Origin: Richelia sp. CSU_2_1
GTDB taxonomy: Bacteria; Cyanobacteriota; Cyanobacteriia; Cyanobacteriales; Microcoleaceae
Direction: 5' to 3'
DNA length: 64,000 nt
Assembly (NCBI GenBank): GCA_012034575.1
Contig: JAAUPF010000003.1
Coordinates: 1 to 64,000, forward strand
Below the pieces are notes generated by a model. It ran no database searches and had not been told where the DNA came from. It saw only the letters and a program-made list of their open reading frames with translations. Positions within the stretch are counted from its first letter, which is position 1. Each line of letters begins with the position of its first letter. The position numbers and the translations under genes are program-made. Of this stretch, positions 24,819 through 34,462 are shown piece after piece.

Positions 24819-26378
24819 CTAAAATACAGACCTGAATAGGTTTATAAAATTTAACACTCCGCTTGCAGGTCCTAAAGGGCCGAATATCGAGTTCATCCGA
24901 TCTACAACTTGGGCAAAGCCGCTGCGAGATACAACAATCATGTCGTTGTCGCGGAGTTGAGGATTGGTTTCCTCGTTAATTCCTTGAGTTAAATCGACTG
25001 CGATCGTGCGTTTGGTAGCTGTACCGTCCCTGTTCAGGCGCACTAGCTCAACAGTGCTTCTTCTGGCCCTAGTATTTTCGTAGCCGAAAAATCCCCGAGA
25101 GATCAAAGCTTGATTGAGGGTCGCATTGGCCGGCAGCCGCAAGGGATCGAGAGAAGTTCTGAGTTCTCCAACTACAAAAACGTTGATGGCTGGGGGAGCA
25201 AAGTTATTGTTAGCCAAAACTCCGGCTTCGGCGGGGTTGACGATCGCAGCTTTGGGAACGACGATCGTATCTCCTTGCTGCAAGATGGTATCTTGGGCGG
25301 AATCCCCGGACTCCAAAAACTGCCAGAGGTTGACTGGGATAATTTGTTCACCCCTTCTGGTGAGGCGGCGTACTTGGATTTGGCGGATGTCGGCGTCGGG
25401 GGTAATGCCTCCGGCTAGCTGAATCGCCCGAATGACTGTGGGAAAGCCTTCGCGACTGATGTCGCTGTTGGTGCTGCCGCCGATGACGACGTAAGATCCC
25501 GGACGGTTGACTTGACCGACGATCGAGATCGATCGGGGTTTTTCAGGCGGCGGGGAAAAGTTGGCGGTGGCGAATTGGCGGGATTCTGCTTGGTTGAAGT
25601 TGGCAACGGTGGGAACGATTATGGTGTCTCTATCTTGCAAAATGATGTCTTGAGCAATGTCTCCTTCTTGCAGGAATCTCCACAGGTTGACGTTGAGCAC
25701 TTGGTCCGGGCCGTCGGGTTGGGGACGGCGAACGCTGATGTTGCGGATGTCGGCGACGCCGGTAACGCCTTCGGCGAGTCTGATGGCTTGGGTGACAGTT
25801 GGGTACTGAACAGAGGGCGCGACGCCAGGACCTGGAGTGAGGGTAATCGTGAAGTTTCCGGGGCGTGTCACTTCGCCGATGACACCGACGTTGAGGGGGC
25901 GAGCAGCTATCAAGCTGACTGAGACTACGGGGTCTTTGAGGACGCGACGGTAGGCGTTGCGGATGATGGTGGTGGCTTCTACTAGGGTACGACCCCGGAT
26001 GGATATCAGGCCGATCAATGGCAGGTTGACCGAACCGTCGGAGAGGACTTCGTAGGGGCGGGTGAGTTCGGGTACTTCGAGTATTTCTACTTGGATGCGA
26101 TCGCCCCCGCCGAGTTTGTAGCTTTCGGGCGATCTCCTGAAGCCGGCTTGGGCTACTGTGACTGCGCCGGTCTGGGGCGGCGATTGCGCGGAGGTACTCA
26201 GCGGGAAGCAGGCAAAAATGCCCGCAGTAAAAATGCCCGCAGCAAAAATGCCACCAGTAAAAATAGTCCGAGTAGAAATGCCACCAATGGCGATCGCGCC
26301 TGAGGTCAAGCGAGCGATCGGCGCTGTTACATTTTGTTTAGGAAAATTGGATTTAACCACAGGCTTCCTATTTCTCAA
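24819..26378 (-). CDS. Wza-like polysaccharide export protein (Poly_export and SLBB domains)
   Basis: This 519-residue outer-membrane polysaccharide export protein has a Poly_export domain (about residues 85-180, YKLGGGDRIQVEILEVPEL) and three SLBB-type repeats. The first two start at GVIGEVTRPGNF and SIVGQVNRPGSYV and each leads to a QDxIL(Q)xxDTIxVP ending; the third starts at FVVGEL. The N-terminus to about residue 65 is a signal peptide with an odd run of GIF-containing pentapeptides before FPLSTSAQ. It should form the exit channel for polymer made by the Wzx/Wzy system and partner with the Wzc-like protein encoded next to it. A lipobox cysteine is not obvious (C56 in IFACFPLS is the only candidate). 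Confidence 0.85.
   Translation of the reverse strand: MRNRKPVVKSNFPKQNVTAPIARLTSGAIAIGGISTRTIFTGGIFAAGIFTAGIFACFPLSTSAQSPPQTGAVTVAQAGFRRSPESYKLGGGDRIQVEILEVPELTRPYEVLSDGSVNLPLIGLISIRGRTLVEATTIIRNAYRRVLKDPVVSVSLIAARPLNVGVIGEVTRPGNFTITLTPGPGVAPSVQYPTVTQAIRLAEGVTGVADIRNISVRRPQPDGPDQVLNVNLWRFLQEGDIAQDIILQDRDTIIVPTVANFNQAESRQFATANFSPPPEKPRSISIVGQVNRPGSYVVIGGSTNSDISREGFPTVIRAIQLAGGITPDADIRQIQVRRLTRRGEQIIPVNLWQFLESGDSAQDTILQQGDTIVVPKAAIVNPAEAGVLANNNFAPPAINVFVVGELRTSLDPLRLPANATLNQALISRGFFGYENTRARRSTVELVRLNRDGTATKRTIAVDLTQGINEETNPQLRDNDMIVVSRSGFAQVVDRMNSIFGPLGPASGVLNFINLFRSVF
26204..26290. repeat. 15-bp degenerate tandem repeat in the Wza-like signal peptide
   Basis: About five imperfect copies of a 15-bp unit (GCAAAAATGCCCGCA, GTAAAAATGCCCGCA, ...) encode the GIFxA/G pentapeptide run in the leader of the export protein on the minus strand. 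Confidence 0.7.
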
Positions 26379-26562
26379 GTATCGATCTCCAGTTTAATCG
26401 CTGACTGTTGAAAAGCAATGCTAAGCCTACAATAGTTTTTACTGCTAGGTCTCAGGCGCGACCGATCGGTTGTGGCGCGACAACAGCCCCGGATTGTTGT
26501 TATTTTGGTGGGATTAGCCCCTTAATAAATTTCCACCTTTGTTTCTCAGAGAGTAGCTGCTT

Positions 26563-27966
26563 ATGGCGAGACTGATTAGAGAACTAATTTTCAGCAATAA
26601 TTTATTGCTGTTTTTATTGGGCGCTGCGGGGTTGATTATCACGCTTTTGCTGTTTCAATTTGCCAGCCAGAGAAAATGGGGTTTGGCTTTTGAAAAATGG
26701 TTTGCTATTTTTTACGTATTCATATCTCCCCATGTTAACGTACCTCCTTTTAACTACTTGCATTTTATTAATCTTGCTGAAGAAGGCGGTACAATCTCTA
26801 AACTCCCTTACGTTTTTTACCCTTGGGTGATTTTTATTCTCTGCGGAAGATTGATTAGTTTTTTCAAGCACCAGTTTGTCGAAGTTCTATTGTTTGTGGC
26901 GATTAGAAATCCTTGCTTTTTGCTTTACTGTTTTATGCCCGTAATATCGGCTCTGTGGTCGCTAGTTCCTGATGTTACCCTCAGAGCGGGAATGGCATTT
27001 ACTGGATTTACTATTTTTGGTTTTTACATAGGCGCGCGGTACGAGTGGACTGAACTTTCTGGCTTGCTGCGGTGGGGCTATACTGCGATCGGCATAGTTA
27101 GCGTTTTGCGGAAACCGAATATCGGCAGCGAATTTGCAGGAATTACCAGCCACAAAAATTCTCTGGGCAGCATCATGGTTCTGAGTACGGCACTTTGGTA
27201 TTTGCACTATTCGCAAACCGCTAAAACTCAGAAAGAACGCTGGATGTGTTTAGTGTTAATGTTATTTTCATTTTATTTGGTGAGGGCTACTAGCTCTGGC
27301 GGTTCTCTAGTTAATAGTTTGATGCTGATAGTTTTAGTGTCGTCTTTAAATTTTCTCAGTAAGTTGAAGTTTCAATGGTCGTTTACTTTTCTAGTCGGTT
27401 TTATGGTGTTGGGAACGATCGGCAGCATTTATGTAGTAGAAAATTTAGAGTCGATTGTTGTTGGAGGTTTGGGCAAGGATTTGACTTTGACCGGGCGGAC
27501 GGAGTTCTGGCCGCAGTTAATCGCGGCGGCCAATCAGCGTCCTTGGTTCGGTTACGGATTTGAAGGCTTTTTTCAGCAAGATACGATCGGCGCGCAAACT
27601 CCCGCTCATTTTATCTATACTTCGATCGGATTTCAACCGAGAACTGCTCACAACGGCCCTATCTCGGTACTTTTGTCTTTCGGCTATCCGGGGTTAGCCA
27701 TGCTCCTAATTTCCCTGTTTACTAATCTGTTGTTTGCGGTGCGGGAACTGAGCCGCCGACCGCTAGCTGAATCGGGAATAGCGATTATTTACTTAGTGTT
27801 TATTATTTTAAATAACATGACTGAAGGTTCGATCGGTGATATTGGGGATGTTTGGCTGGCTTATGTGTTACTGACTGTTAGGCTCAGCACAGATAGTGCT
27901 AAGTCTTCATCCAGCAACAACCGCAGTTACGATCGGCAGTTAGGATCTCCCTTGCATCCAGATTAA
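26563..27966 (+). CDS. O-antigen ligase/Wzy-like polysaccharide polymerase
   Basis: The 467-residue integral membrane protein has about ten hydrophobic segments and the Wzy_C/O-antigen-ligase signature. A first conserved loop reads GITSHKNSLGSIM (near residue 190). The large loop holds TLTGRTEFWPQLI...RPWFGYGFEGFF (about 308-336), where the conserved Arg and the W-x-GYG motif occur. In the context of flippase, export and co-polymerase genes it is most likely the polymerase (Wzy) of a cell-surface polysaccharide; ligase function is the alternative. It diverges from the Wza-like gene and begins the plus-strand polysaccharide cluster. Confidence 0.8.
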   Translation: MARLIRELIFSNNLLLFLLGAAGLIITLLLFQFASQRKWGLAFEKWFAIFYVFISPHVNVPPFNYLHFINLAEEGGTISKLPYVFYPWVIFILCGRLISFFKHQFVEVLLFVAIRNPCFLLYCFMPVISALWSLVPDVTLRAGMAFTGFTIFGFYIGARYEWTELSGLLRWGYTAIGIVSVLRKPNIGSEFAGITSHKNSLGSIMVLSTALWYLHYSQTAKTQKERWMCLVLMLFSFYLVRATSSGGSLVNSLMLIVLVSSLNFLSKLKFQWSFTFLVGFMVLGTIGSIYVVENLESIVVGGLGKDLTLTGRTEFWPQLIAAANQRPWFGYGFEGFFQQDTIGAQTPAHFIYTSIGFQPRTAHNGPISVLLSFGYPGLAMLLISLFTNLLFAVRELSRRPLAESGIAIIYLVFIILNNMTEGSIGDIGDVWLAYVLLTVRLSTDSAKSSSSNNRSYDRQLGSPLHPD

Positions 27967-28203
27967 ACCGGACTTGCGCGTGAATTCCCAAAAACTCGAT
28001 TTCTGCCTCAGTATCTCTCCCAAAGATCGGCGATTTTTCTCAGAAACTGGGTTTTTTGCGTCAGTCCTATTGCAGACAAATTCCTCTGAGAATGTTACAA
28101 ATGGATATAAATATGATATACCATATTAATGAGCCTGGTTTTTGATGAATTGCCCAGCGCTCGTGAAGCATACTTATTTCAGATAAGGACTCAAAACTTT
28201 CTA

Positions 28204-29541
28204 ATGTTAGATAAGCTAAATGCGGTCAGTCAAAAGCTCGGCCCCGGTCTCCGTCAGGTACTCAGGAATTTGGCTTGGCTGCTGACAGACCAAATTTTGC
28301 AGATGGGTCTGGGTTTGTTTGTAGGAGTGTGGGTAGCTCGGTATTTGGGGCCAGAACAGTTTGGTTTGCTCAATTACGCAATCGCCTTTGTCTCGCTGTT
28401 TGCTTCGGTAGCAACGATGGGATTGGGTACTCTGGTAGTGCGGGATATCGCTCGCAATCCCGACTGCAAAGATGAGACTCTGGGGACAGCTTTTGCAATC
28501 CAATTTATAGGTGGCGTTATTACTTTGCTGCTGACAGTGACAGTAATTTCACTGCTGAATCCCAACGAGAGTTTAACTCGCACTCTGGTAGGAGTTATTG
28601 CCGCCGGAACTATTTTTCAATCCTTTGAAACGATTAACTTTTGGTTTCAGTCCCAAGTGCAATCTAAGTATACGGTTGTTGCTAAGAATTCCGTATCATT
28701 ACTGGTAGCGGGAATCAGAATCGGCATGATTCAATTGCAAGCACCGCTGATTGCTTTTGCTTGGGTGAGACTGGGAGAAGTTGCTTTGTCGGGAGCGGCA
28801 CTGGTGCTGATCTATCAAAGCAAGGGCAACGATTTCAAGCTGTGGCGAGTTAGCTGGCAGAGGGGCAAACAACTGCTGCAGGAAAGTTGGCCGCTGGTGC
28901 TGTCAAGCTTGGCAGTTTTTATTTATTCCAAAATCGATCAGCTAATGCTCGGTTCTTTAAATCTTAAAACCGAACTGGGATATTACGCAGTTGCAGTTAA
29001 GATCTCAGAAATCTGCGATTTTTTGCCGGTAATTATTGCATCCTCTATTTTCCCCAAACTGGCACTGTTAAGAGAAAAAGATTACGCTGAATATATCAAA
29101 AAGTTTCAGATTTACTCGGATGCCATGTTATTTTTGTGGCTGGGAGTGGCATTGCCCGTTTCTGTGCTGGCTCCTTTCATAGTCCAGATTCTTTACGGCG
29201 AGCAATATGCAGCTTCAGCCAGCGTGCTTTCCGTCTACGTCTGGGCGCAATTCGGCAGTAATTTCGGAGTAGCTAGAAATACTTATTTTGCTTTGGAAGG
29301 TCAACTGCGCTACGGTCTTTACTTGACGGTTGTCGGTTCAATTTTTAATATAGTATTGAACTCTTTGTTAATTCCTAAATATGGCGCGTTTGGCGCAACA
29401 GTGGCAACTTTAATGACTTATTTCTATGTAATTATACTGGTCAACTTTTTGATTAAAGAATTGAGACCCTTTGCCAATTTGATTTTTAACTCGCTCAATG
29501 TATTCAAAGCTGCTTCTCGGTTGGTGGGGTTGATCAGATGA
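28204..29541 (+). CDS. Wzx-type oligosaccharide flippase
   Basis: The 445-residue protein has about 12 to 14 hydrophobic segments and the N-terminal LLTDQILQMGLGLFVGVWVARYLGPEQFG region characteristic of the polysaccharide transport (PST/MATE-like) flippase family. It should translocate lipid-linked oligosaccharide repeat units across the plasma membrane for polymerisation. I prefer the ATG at 28204 (MLDKLNAVSQ); another in-frame ATG at 28129 would add 25 residues of non-membrane sequence. Its stop overlaps the next start (ATGA at 29538-29541), implying translational coupling. Confidence 0.85.
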   Translation: MLDKLNAVSQKLGPGLRQVLRNLAWLLTDQILQMGLGLFVGVWVARYLGPEQFGLLNYAIAFVSLFASVATMGLGTLVVRDIARNPDCKDETLGTAFAIQFIGGVITLLLTVTVISLLNPNESLTRTLVGVIAAGTIFQSFETINFWFQSQVQSKYTVVAKNSVSLLVAGIRIGMIQLQAPLIAFAWVRLGEVALSGAALVLIYQSKGNDFKLWRVSWQRGKQLLQESWPLVLSSLAVFIYSKIDQLMLGSLNLKTELGYYAVAVKISEICDFLPVIIASSIFPKLALLREKDYAEYIKKFQIYSDAMLFLWLGVALPVSVLAPFIVQILYGEQYAASASVLSVYVWAQFGSNFGVARNTYFALEGQLRYGLYLTVVGSIFNIVLNSLLIPKYGAFGATVATLMTYFYVIILVNFLIKELRPFANLIFNSLNVFKAASRLVGLIR

Positions 29542-30773
29542 TTGAAATTAAACCAAATCTCGAACACCGATCGCGCTGTCCCTATTCTGGCAAGGAACTC
29601 ACACCAGTTAAAATACTGTGGCAAGGAACTCACGTTTGTGCGGTATCGGAGTCTCCTGCAGGCGGCAAGATTATTGACGAGTTGAGAATCGGACACGCAG
29701 CAAAAACGCCTTACCAAATTGACCTAACAAAACAAGCAACTTTTAGCGGCGACAAATATGCCGAGGAATTTTTGGCAAAACCTTTGCTAGATTCCCTGCA
29801 AAATCCCCGCCCCGAACAACTAGAAATTTCGCAAGAAATATTTCGATCGCACCAGCGAGTAATTATTCTAAATTGCGTCGATTACCTGTACGGACACAGC
29901 CTGTTAAAGTTGCTGAACGCCCAAAGACACTTAGAATCAAACCCGGATTTGGGATTAATTGTCATAGTGCAAAAGTTTCTCAGGTGGATGGTTCCCGAAG
30001 GAGTGGCGGAAGTCTGGACAGTACCCGTATCGCTGAAAAACGGTCGGTGTTACTATCCCAGCTTTGACGAATTTGTCAGCAAACAAATTGAACGTTTTGA
30101 TGAAGTTTATGTCAGCGAAGCTCATTCTCACCCCAGTCGCTTCGATATCAGCAAATTTACGAGAGTTCCCAAACACGATTTTAACAAAGAAGAATACAAA
30201 ATTACCTTCGTGTGGCGGGAAGATCGGGTATGGTGCAATAAATTGCTGTTTCAAGTTTGCCGAAAATTGCAACTGCTGCAAATCCCGTTAAGCATTCAAA
30301 ATTGGAACGTCAGGAGGTTGTTTGCCAAGATGCGAAAGTCGCTACCTGAAGCTAAGTTTGCCGTTGCCGGTTTGGGCAAAAGCACTAACTTTCCTGAGTG
30401 GATCGAAGATTTTCGCGTAGATAAATTTAACGAAAAAACAGAGAGAGAAACCTGTCAGGTTTACTCAGAAAGCAGGTTGGCAATCGGCATTCACGGTTCC
30501 AATATGCTGCTACCTTCGGGTCATGCCGGCATGACGATCGACGCGATCGAAGAAAGGTGGGGCAACTTCGCTCAAGATATTTTATATCAAGAAACCGACC
30601 CCCGATTGGCTTCATTTCGCTACCGATATTTGCCACTGCAAATTAGCTTAAAAGTGTTGGCTCACATTGCAACAGAAATGATGCTCAAGCGATCGGATTT
30701 CTATTTTCACATGACGGGCGATCGCGAGCCTGCAGTCATCAGTCATCAGTCGTATCTTTCAAAAAACAGTTAA
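29538..30773 (+). CDS. Polysaccharide-locus protein, possible glycosyltransferase (GT-B-like)
   Basis: The product has 411 residues, is soluble and is of no family I can name. The C-terminal motif SRLAIGIHGSNMLLPSGHAG (about residues 320-340) resembles the G-x-H-G-x-x-x-x-N/S region of DUF563/GT61-like transferases. The preceding FAVAGLGKSTNFPEWIEDF could be part of a nucleotide-sugar-binding half. Translational coupling to the flippase and position among transferases support a role in the same glycan. An N-terminal C-P-Y-S-G-K stretch (residues 14-19) looks like a short metal-knuckle half-motif but has no partner. The function call is inference. Confidence 0.6.
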   Translation: MIEIKPNLEHRSRCPYSGKELTPVKILWQGTHVCAVSESPAGGKIIDELRIGHAAKTPYQIDLTKQATFSGDKYAEEFLAKPLLDSLQNPRPEQLEISQEIFRSHQRVIILNCVDYLYGHSLLKLLNAQRHLESNPDLGLIVIVQKFLRWMVPEGVAEVWTVPVSLKNGRCYYPSFDEFVSKQIERFDEVYVSEAHSHPSRFDISKFTRVPKHDFNKEEYKITFVWREDRVWCNKLLFQVCRKLQLLQIPLSIQNWNVRRLFAKMRKSLPEAKFAVAGLGKSTNFPEWIEDFRVDKFNEKTERETCQVYSESRLAIGIHGSNMLLPSGHAGMTIDAIEERWGNFAQDILYQETDPRLASFRYRYLPLQISLKVLAHIATEMMLKRSDFYFHMTGDREPAVISHQSYLSKNS

Positions 30774-30855
30774 CAGCAGGCACGATACCTGCTGCACAGT
30801 AATTACTGAGAAATCTAAGGAAGCTCAAACGTTAAAAATAACAGGAGTGTCAGCC

Positions 30856-31926
30856 ATGAACAATAGCGGTTCAGTTTCGATAGTTACTGGAATGTGCTGC
30901 GATGAAGAAGGTCAGGAAAGTAAATATCCTCAGGGATCGGATGCTAAATCTTCCTCGGAAAAGTTTCAATCAGTTTACTGGCGGTGCGCGGTAGTTTATT
31001 TTGCTTCCAGCTTTAGAAATAACCCCAAAGCTCAGCATATATTGTTTACGAATGCCGATCGCACCCCCAACATTGAAAACTTCAATACCGCAGCATTCTT
31101 CGACAAAATCGGCGTCAAAGTCGTGCAGATTCCATTCACTTATCAGCCGCCAATGGAATACTACCACGCCTTCCGCAGTACGTTTTTTAAGTTTGACATT
31201 ATTAAATACTTAAAAAACAATTCAGAAATGGGCGATCGGTGCATTGCTTTAGATTCAGATTGCGTGTGGATTAAATCGGCCGATCGCATGCTAGCTGACA
31301 TTGAAAAAAATGGTTTGGTAACTTACGACTTGTACGAACCAGACGACAAAAAAATTAGCGGTTTGACGCGCCAAGAAATGCAAAAAATCTATGCAGATTT
31401 AGGCTACAGAACAGATGAACCTCCCAAATATTTCGGTGCAGAATTCATCGTAGGCAGTGGCAAACACATGAAACTCTTGTCCGAAGAAGTAGACACAATC
31501 TGGAATATTTGCTTGGCAAGATATGCGGAAGGCAAAAGCAAGTTTAACACGGAAGAGCAGATGCTCAGCTACATTTATAACAAGCTGGGATACGGCCGCA
31601 GCACCGGTAACGCTTACTTCAATCGAGTCTGGACATCGCCGCTAATTTATACGGCAACAGAGGCAGATTTAAAAATGGATGTTTGGCATTTGCCGGCCGA
31701 AAAAGGATACGGAATTAAGAGGCTGTTTGCTCAAGTAGCAAATCCCAATTCAGATTTCTGGAACCTCCCTGTAGGAGAGGAGTTTGCTAAATACGTTGCG
31801 GGTTATGTGGGCATTCCAAAAAGAAATACTCCGAAGACTTTTTTGGATATGTTTGATAACAGGGTTTCTGGCATCAAAAGGAGACTATCAAAAGTAACAA
31901 ATTCTTTAATTGCAAGTGCAGAATAG
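30856..31926 (+). CDS. Putative GT-A-type glycosyltransferase
   Basis: The 356-residue soluble protein has a GT-A-like DxD motif in CIALDSDCVWIKSADRML (about residues 126-143) and a second block YFGAEFIVGSGKHMKLL (about 193-209) that could hold the acceptor side. I do not recognise the family with certainty. The ATG at 30856 is chosen because AGGAG (30842-30846) is 9 nt upstream; the in-frame GTG at 30847 would be too close to it. The gene lies within the polysaccharide cluster between the flippase-coupled gene and the gene at 32085. Confidence 0.6.
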   Translation: MNNSGSVSIVTGMCCDEEGQESKYPQGSDAKSSSEKFQSVYWRCAVVYFASSFRNNPKAQHILFTNADRTPNIENFNTAAFFDKIGVKVVQIPFTYQPPMEYYHAFRSTFFKFDIIKYLKNNSEMGDRCIALDSDCVWIKSADRMLADIEKNGLVTYDLYEPDDKKISGLTRQEMQKIYADLGYRTDEPPKYFGAEFIVGSGKHMKLLSEEVDTIWNICLARYAEGKSKFNTEEQMLSYIYNKLGYGRSTGNAYFNRVWTSPLIYTATEADLKMDVWHLPAEKGYGIKRLFAQVANPNSDFWNLPVGEEFAKYVAGYVGIPKRNTPKTFLDMFDNRVSGIKRRLSKVTNSLIASAE

Positions 31927-32084
31927 ATTGTTATAGTCCTCCTAGGCTGTGTTTTCTTGACCCGGAGATCCCCCCCAGCCCCCCTTAATAAGGGGGGAGC
32001 AAGAGCGTTCAAGTTTCCCCTTCTTACGGGGGGATTTAGAGGGATCGAATCAATCAATTAAATTAAAATAGTGGAGCGATATAA
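31927..32084. repeat. Dispersed GGGGGG-type palindromic repeat
   Basis: Contains the inverted pair CCCCCCTTAATAAGGGGGG (about 31979-31998) and CCCCTTCTTACGGGGGGATTTAGAGGG, a form common in gaps of filamentous cyanobacteria. No gene. Confidence 0.55.
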
Positions 32085-33011
32085 ATGTTCGATCGACCTT
32101 TAAAAACTGCCGTCGCTTTTATTATTTTCAAACGCCCCGCAGAAACTCAAAGAGTATTTGCAGAAATCCGCAAAGTCAAGCCGCCTAAATTGTTAGTAGT
32201 AGCAGACGGGCCGCGCCCCGACAAACCCGGAGAAGACTTGCAGTGCGCAGAAACAAGGGCTGTAATCGAACAGGTAGACTGGGAATGCGAAGTTTTGCAA
32301 AATTATGCAGACAGCAATTTGGGCTGCCGCCAGCGCGTTTCTAGCGGATTGAATTGGGTTTTTGATACAGTAGAAGAAGCGATTATTATTGAGGATGATT
32401 GTTTGCCCGATCGAAGTTTTTTCTACTTTGCTGAAGAATTGCTCGATCGCTACCGAGATGACGAGCGGATTATGTCAATATCCGGGCAAAACGTGCAGTT
32501 TGGCAAGCAGCGAACTGATTTCAGTTACTATTTTTCTCGCTACACTCACTGCTGGAGTTGGGCGAGTTGGCGGCGTGCTTGGCGTCATTACGATTTGGAG
32601 ATGAAGCTGTGGCCGCAAGTGCGAGACGGCAATTTTTTGATGGATGTATTGGGAGATCCCCATGCTGCTAAAATGTGGCATAAAACTTGTCAGTTGTGTT
32701 ACGAAGGCGCGATCGATACTTGGGATTTTCAGTGGACTTTTGCTAGTTTTATGCAAAATGGTTTGAATATTTTGGCTAATGTCAATTTGGCGGCAAATAT
32801 CGGTCACGGAACGGGGGGAACTCACACGGACGATATCAACAGTCCTTACAATAATATGTCTGTCCAACCGATGGTTTTTCCTCTGAAACATCCAACCTTT
32901 GTGATTCGGGACGCGCAAGCCGATAATTTTACTCAAAATACTTTGTACGATTACGATCCGAAGTTAGTTAAAAAAATGCAGCGGAAACTCAAACAAATTT
33001 TGAAAATTTAG
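32085..33011 (+). CDS. Glycosyltransferase of the GT-A superfamily (HlpA-like)
   Basis: The 308-residue protein has a Rossmann-like N-terminus (TAVAFIIFKRPAETQRVF), an LLVVADGPRP strand, and the acidic motif IIIEDDCLPDRSFFYF (about residues 98-113) that serves as the DxD-like metal site in this group. The later SYYFSRYTHCWSWASWRRAW block (about 147-166) is typical of proteins annotated as glycosyltransferase family A or HlpA-like. Sugar and acceptor are unknown. It belongs to the polysaccharide locus by position. Confidence 0.7.
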   Translation: MFDRPLKTAVAFIIFKRPAETQRVFAEIRKVKPPKLLVVADGPRPDKPGEDLQCAETRAVIEQVDWECEVLQNYADSNLGCRQRVSSGLNWVFDTVEEAIIIEDDCLPDRSFFYFAEELLDRYRDDERIMSISGQNVQFGKQRTDFSYYFSRYTHCWSWASWRRAWRHYDLEMKLWPQVRDGNFLMDVLGDPHAAKMWHKTCQLCYEGAIDTWDFQWTFASFMQNGLNILANVNLAANIGHGTGGTHTDDINSPYNNMSVQPMVFPLKHPTFVIRDAQADNFTQNTLYDYDPKLVKKMQRKLKQILKI

Positions 33012-33190
33012 CTGTTTTTTGTAAGTGCGCACCGCGTACCTTGATGCAGATTCGATCGTGTCCGGTCGAGAGTTATTAATATCTCGCCGGGGCGGGTTTA
33101 TGAGATTTGACGTTTTCATTATAGATAGTTACGAACCCGCCCCTACAGGAGATGATTAATGACTAATAACTAATAACTTTTTTCTTAACC
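33012..33190. repeat. GCGGGTT inverted dispersed repeat
   Basis: The arms CGGGGCGGGTT (about 33088) and AACCCGCCCCTAC (about 33134) form a long-range inverted repeat; the same element occurs near 39848-39905 and a single arm near 63101. Confidence 0.5.
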
Positions 33191-34462
33191 ATGAAAGTTT
33201 TAATTATCAGTAACTACGATGTCAAGGGCGGTGCGGCACGCGCTACTTACCGCTTGCACCAAGGTTTGCAAAGTATCGGCGTCGATTCCCAAATTTTAGC
33301 GGGATATAAGTCGATCGACGATGGAAGCATTCGGGAGTTGCCGGCTGCATTTGGTGGCAAATTTAAGGACTTGCGGGCTAAATTAAATCGCTTGCCTCTC
33401 AAAGCTTATCCTCAACTGGGTCATGTCATTTTTTCGCCTCAGTGGGTGCCGGATTCTCTGGCTGCGGAAGTTGCCAAAATCGATCCCGATGTCATTAATT
33501 TGCACTGGGTTTGTGAAGGCTATATGCAAATTGAATCGCTAGCAAAGTTTAACAAACCTTTAGTGTGGACGCTGCACGATATGTGGGCGTTTACTGGGGG
33601 ATGCCATTATAGTGAAGATTGCGATCGCTATTTGAATTCTTGCGGCGCTTGCCCTCAACTTCACAGTACGAAAGATGCGGATATTTCGCGCTGGATTTGG
33701 CAGCGAAAAGCGCAGGCTTGGCAAAATTTAAATTTGACTTTGGTGACTCCGAGTCGTTGGTTGGCAGAATGCGCGAAATCTAGTTCGCTGTTGCAAGATT
33801 ATCCGGTACAAGTAATTGGTAACGGCCTCGATGCTGAACTTTACAAACCGCAAAATCGTTCAGAGGTTAGAGGTAGTTTGGGTTTACCTGATAATAAACA
33901 GTTAGTATTATTTGGAGCGATGCAGGGAACGGGCGATCGTTGGAAGGGTTTTCCGCTGTTAGTTCCGGCTTTATTGCGCCTCAGTCAGTCGGGATGGCAG
34001 GATAAAATTGAGCTTTTAGTATTCGGATGTGCTAAGCCTGAAAGTCCGATCGATGTGGGTTTTAAAACTCATTATCTCGGCAGGTTGGATGATGAAATCT
34101 TGGCAAAAGTTTATGCTGCTGCTGATGTGATGGTGGTGCCTTCGCGATACGAAGCTTTCGGGCAGACGGCATCGGAAGCCTTGGCTTGCGGTACTCCTGT
34201 GGTGGCTTTTGATGTGACGGGATTGAAAGATATTGTGGATGACAAAGAAAACGGCTACTTAGCTCGACCTTACGATACTGAAGATTTAGCGCGGGGTATT
34301 GCTTGGGTTTTAGAAGATCGGGAACGGCACCAAAATCTTTGCTACAGCGCGCGCCTAAAAGTCGAACAAAACTTTACATTAGAATTGCAGGCTCGCGAGT
34401 ATTCTAACTTATATGAAAAAGTTTGGCAAGCTGCTAAACTAAACTTGCCAAAAGCGAAGTAG
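33191..34462 (+). CDS. Glycosyltransferase family 4 protein
   Basis: The 423-residue GT-B glycosyltransferase has an N-terminal GG(A)ARATYRLHQGL donor/acceptor loop (residues 13-26). The C-terminal GT4 signature is YEAFGQTASEALACGTPVVAFD (about 317-338), containing the E-x7-E motif that binds the nucleotide sugar. VTPSRWLAECAKSSSLL marks the interdomain region. An HDMWAFTGGCHYSEDCDRY...CGACP segment (about 131-155) with several cysteines is typical of WcaC-like colanic-acid-type transferases. It is expected to add one sugar of the repeat unit. Confidence 0.85.
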   Translation: MKVLIISNYDVKGGAARATYRLHQGLQSIGVDSQILAGYKSIDDGSIRELPAAFGGKFKDLRAKLNRLPLKAYPQLGHVIFSPQWVPDSLAAEVAKIDPDVINLHWVCEGYMQIESLAKFNKPLVWTLHDMWAFTGGCHYSEDCDRYLNSCGACPQLHSTKDADISRWIWQRKAQAWQNLNLTLVTPSRWLAECAKSSSLLQDYPVQVIGNGLDAELYKPQNRSEVRGSLGLPDNKQLVLFGAMQGTGDRWKGFPLLVPALLRLSQSGWQDKIELLVFGCAKPESPIDVGFKTHYLGRLDDEILAKVYAAADVMVVPSRYEAFGQTASEALACGTPVVAFDVTGLKDIVDDKENGYLARPYDTEDLARGIAWVLEDRERHQNLCYSARLKVEQNFTLELQAREYSNLYEKVWQAAKLNLPKAK

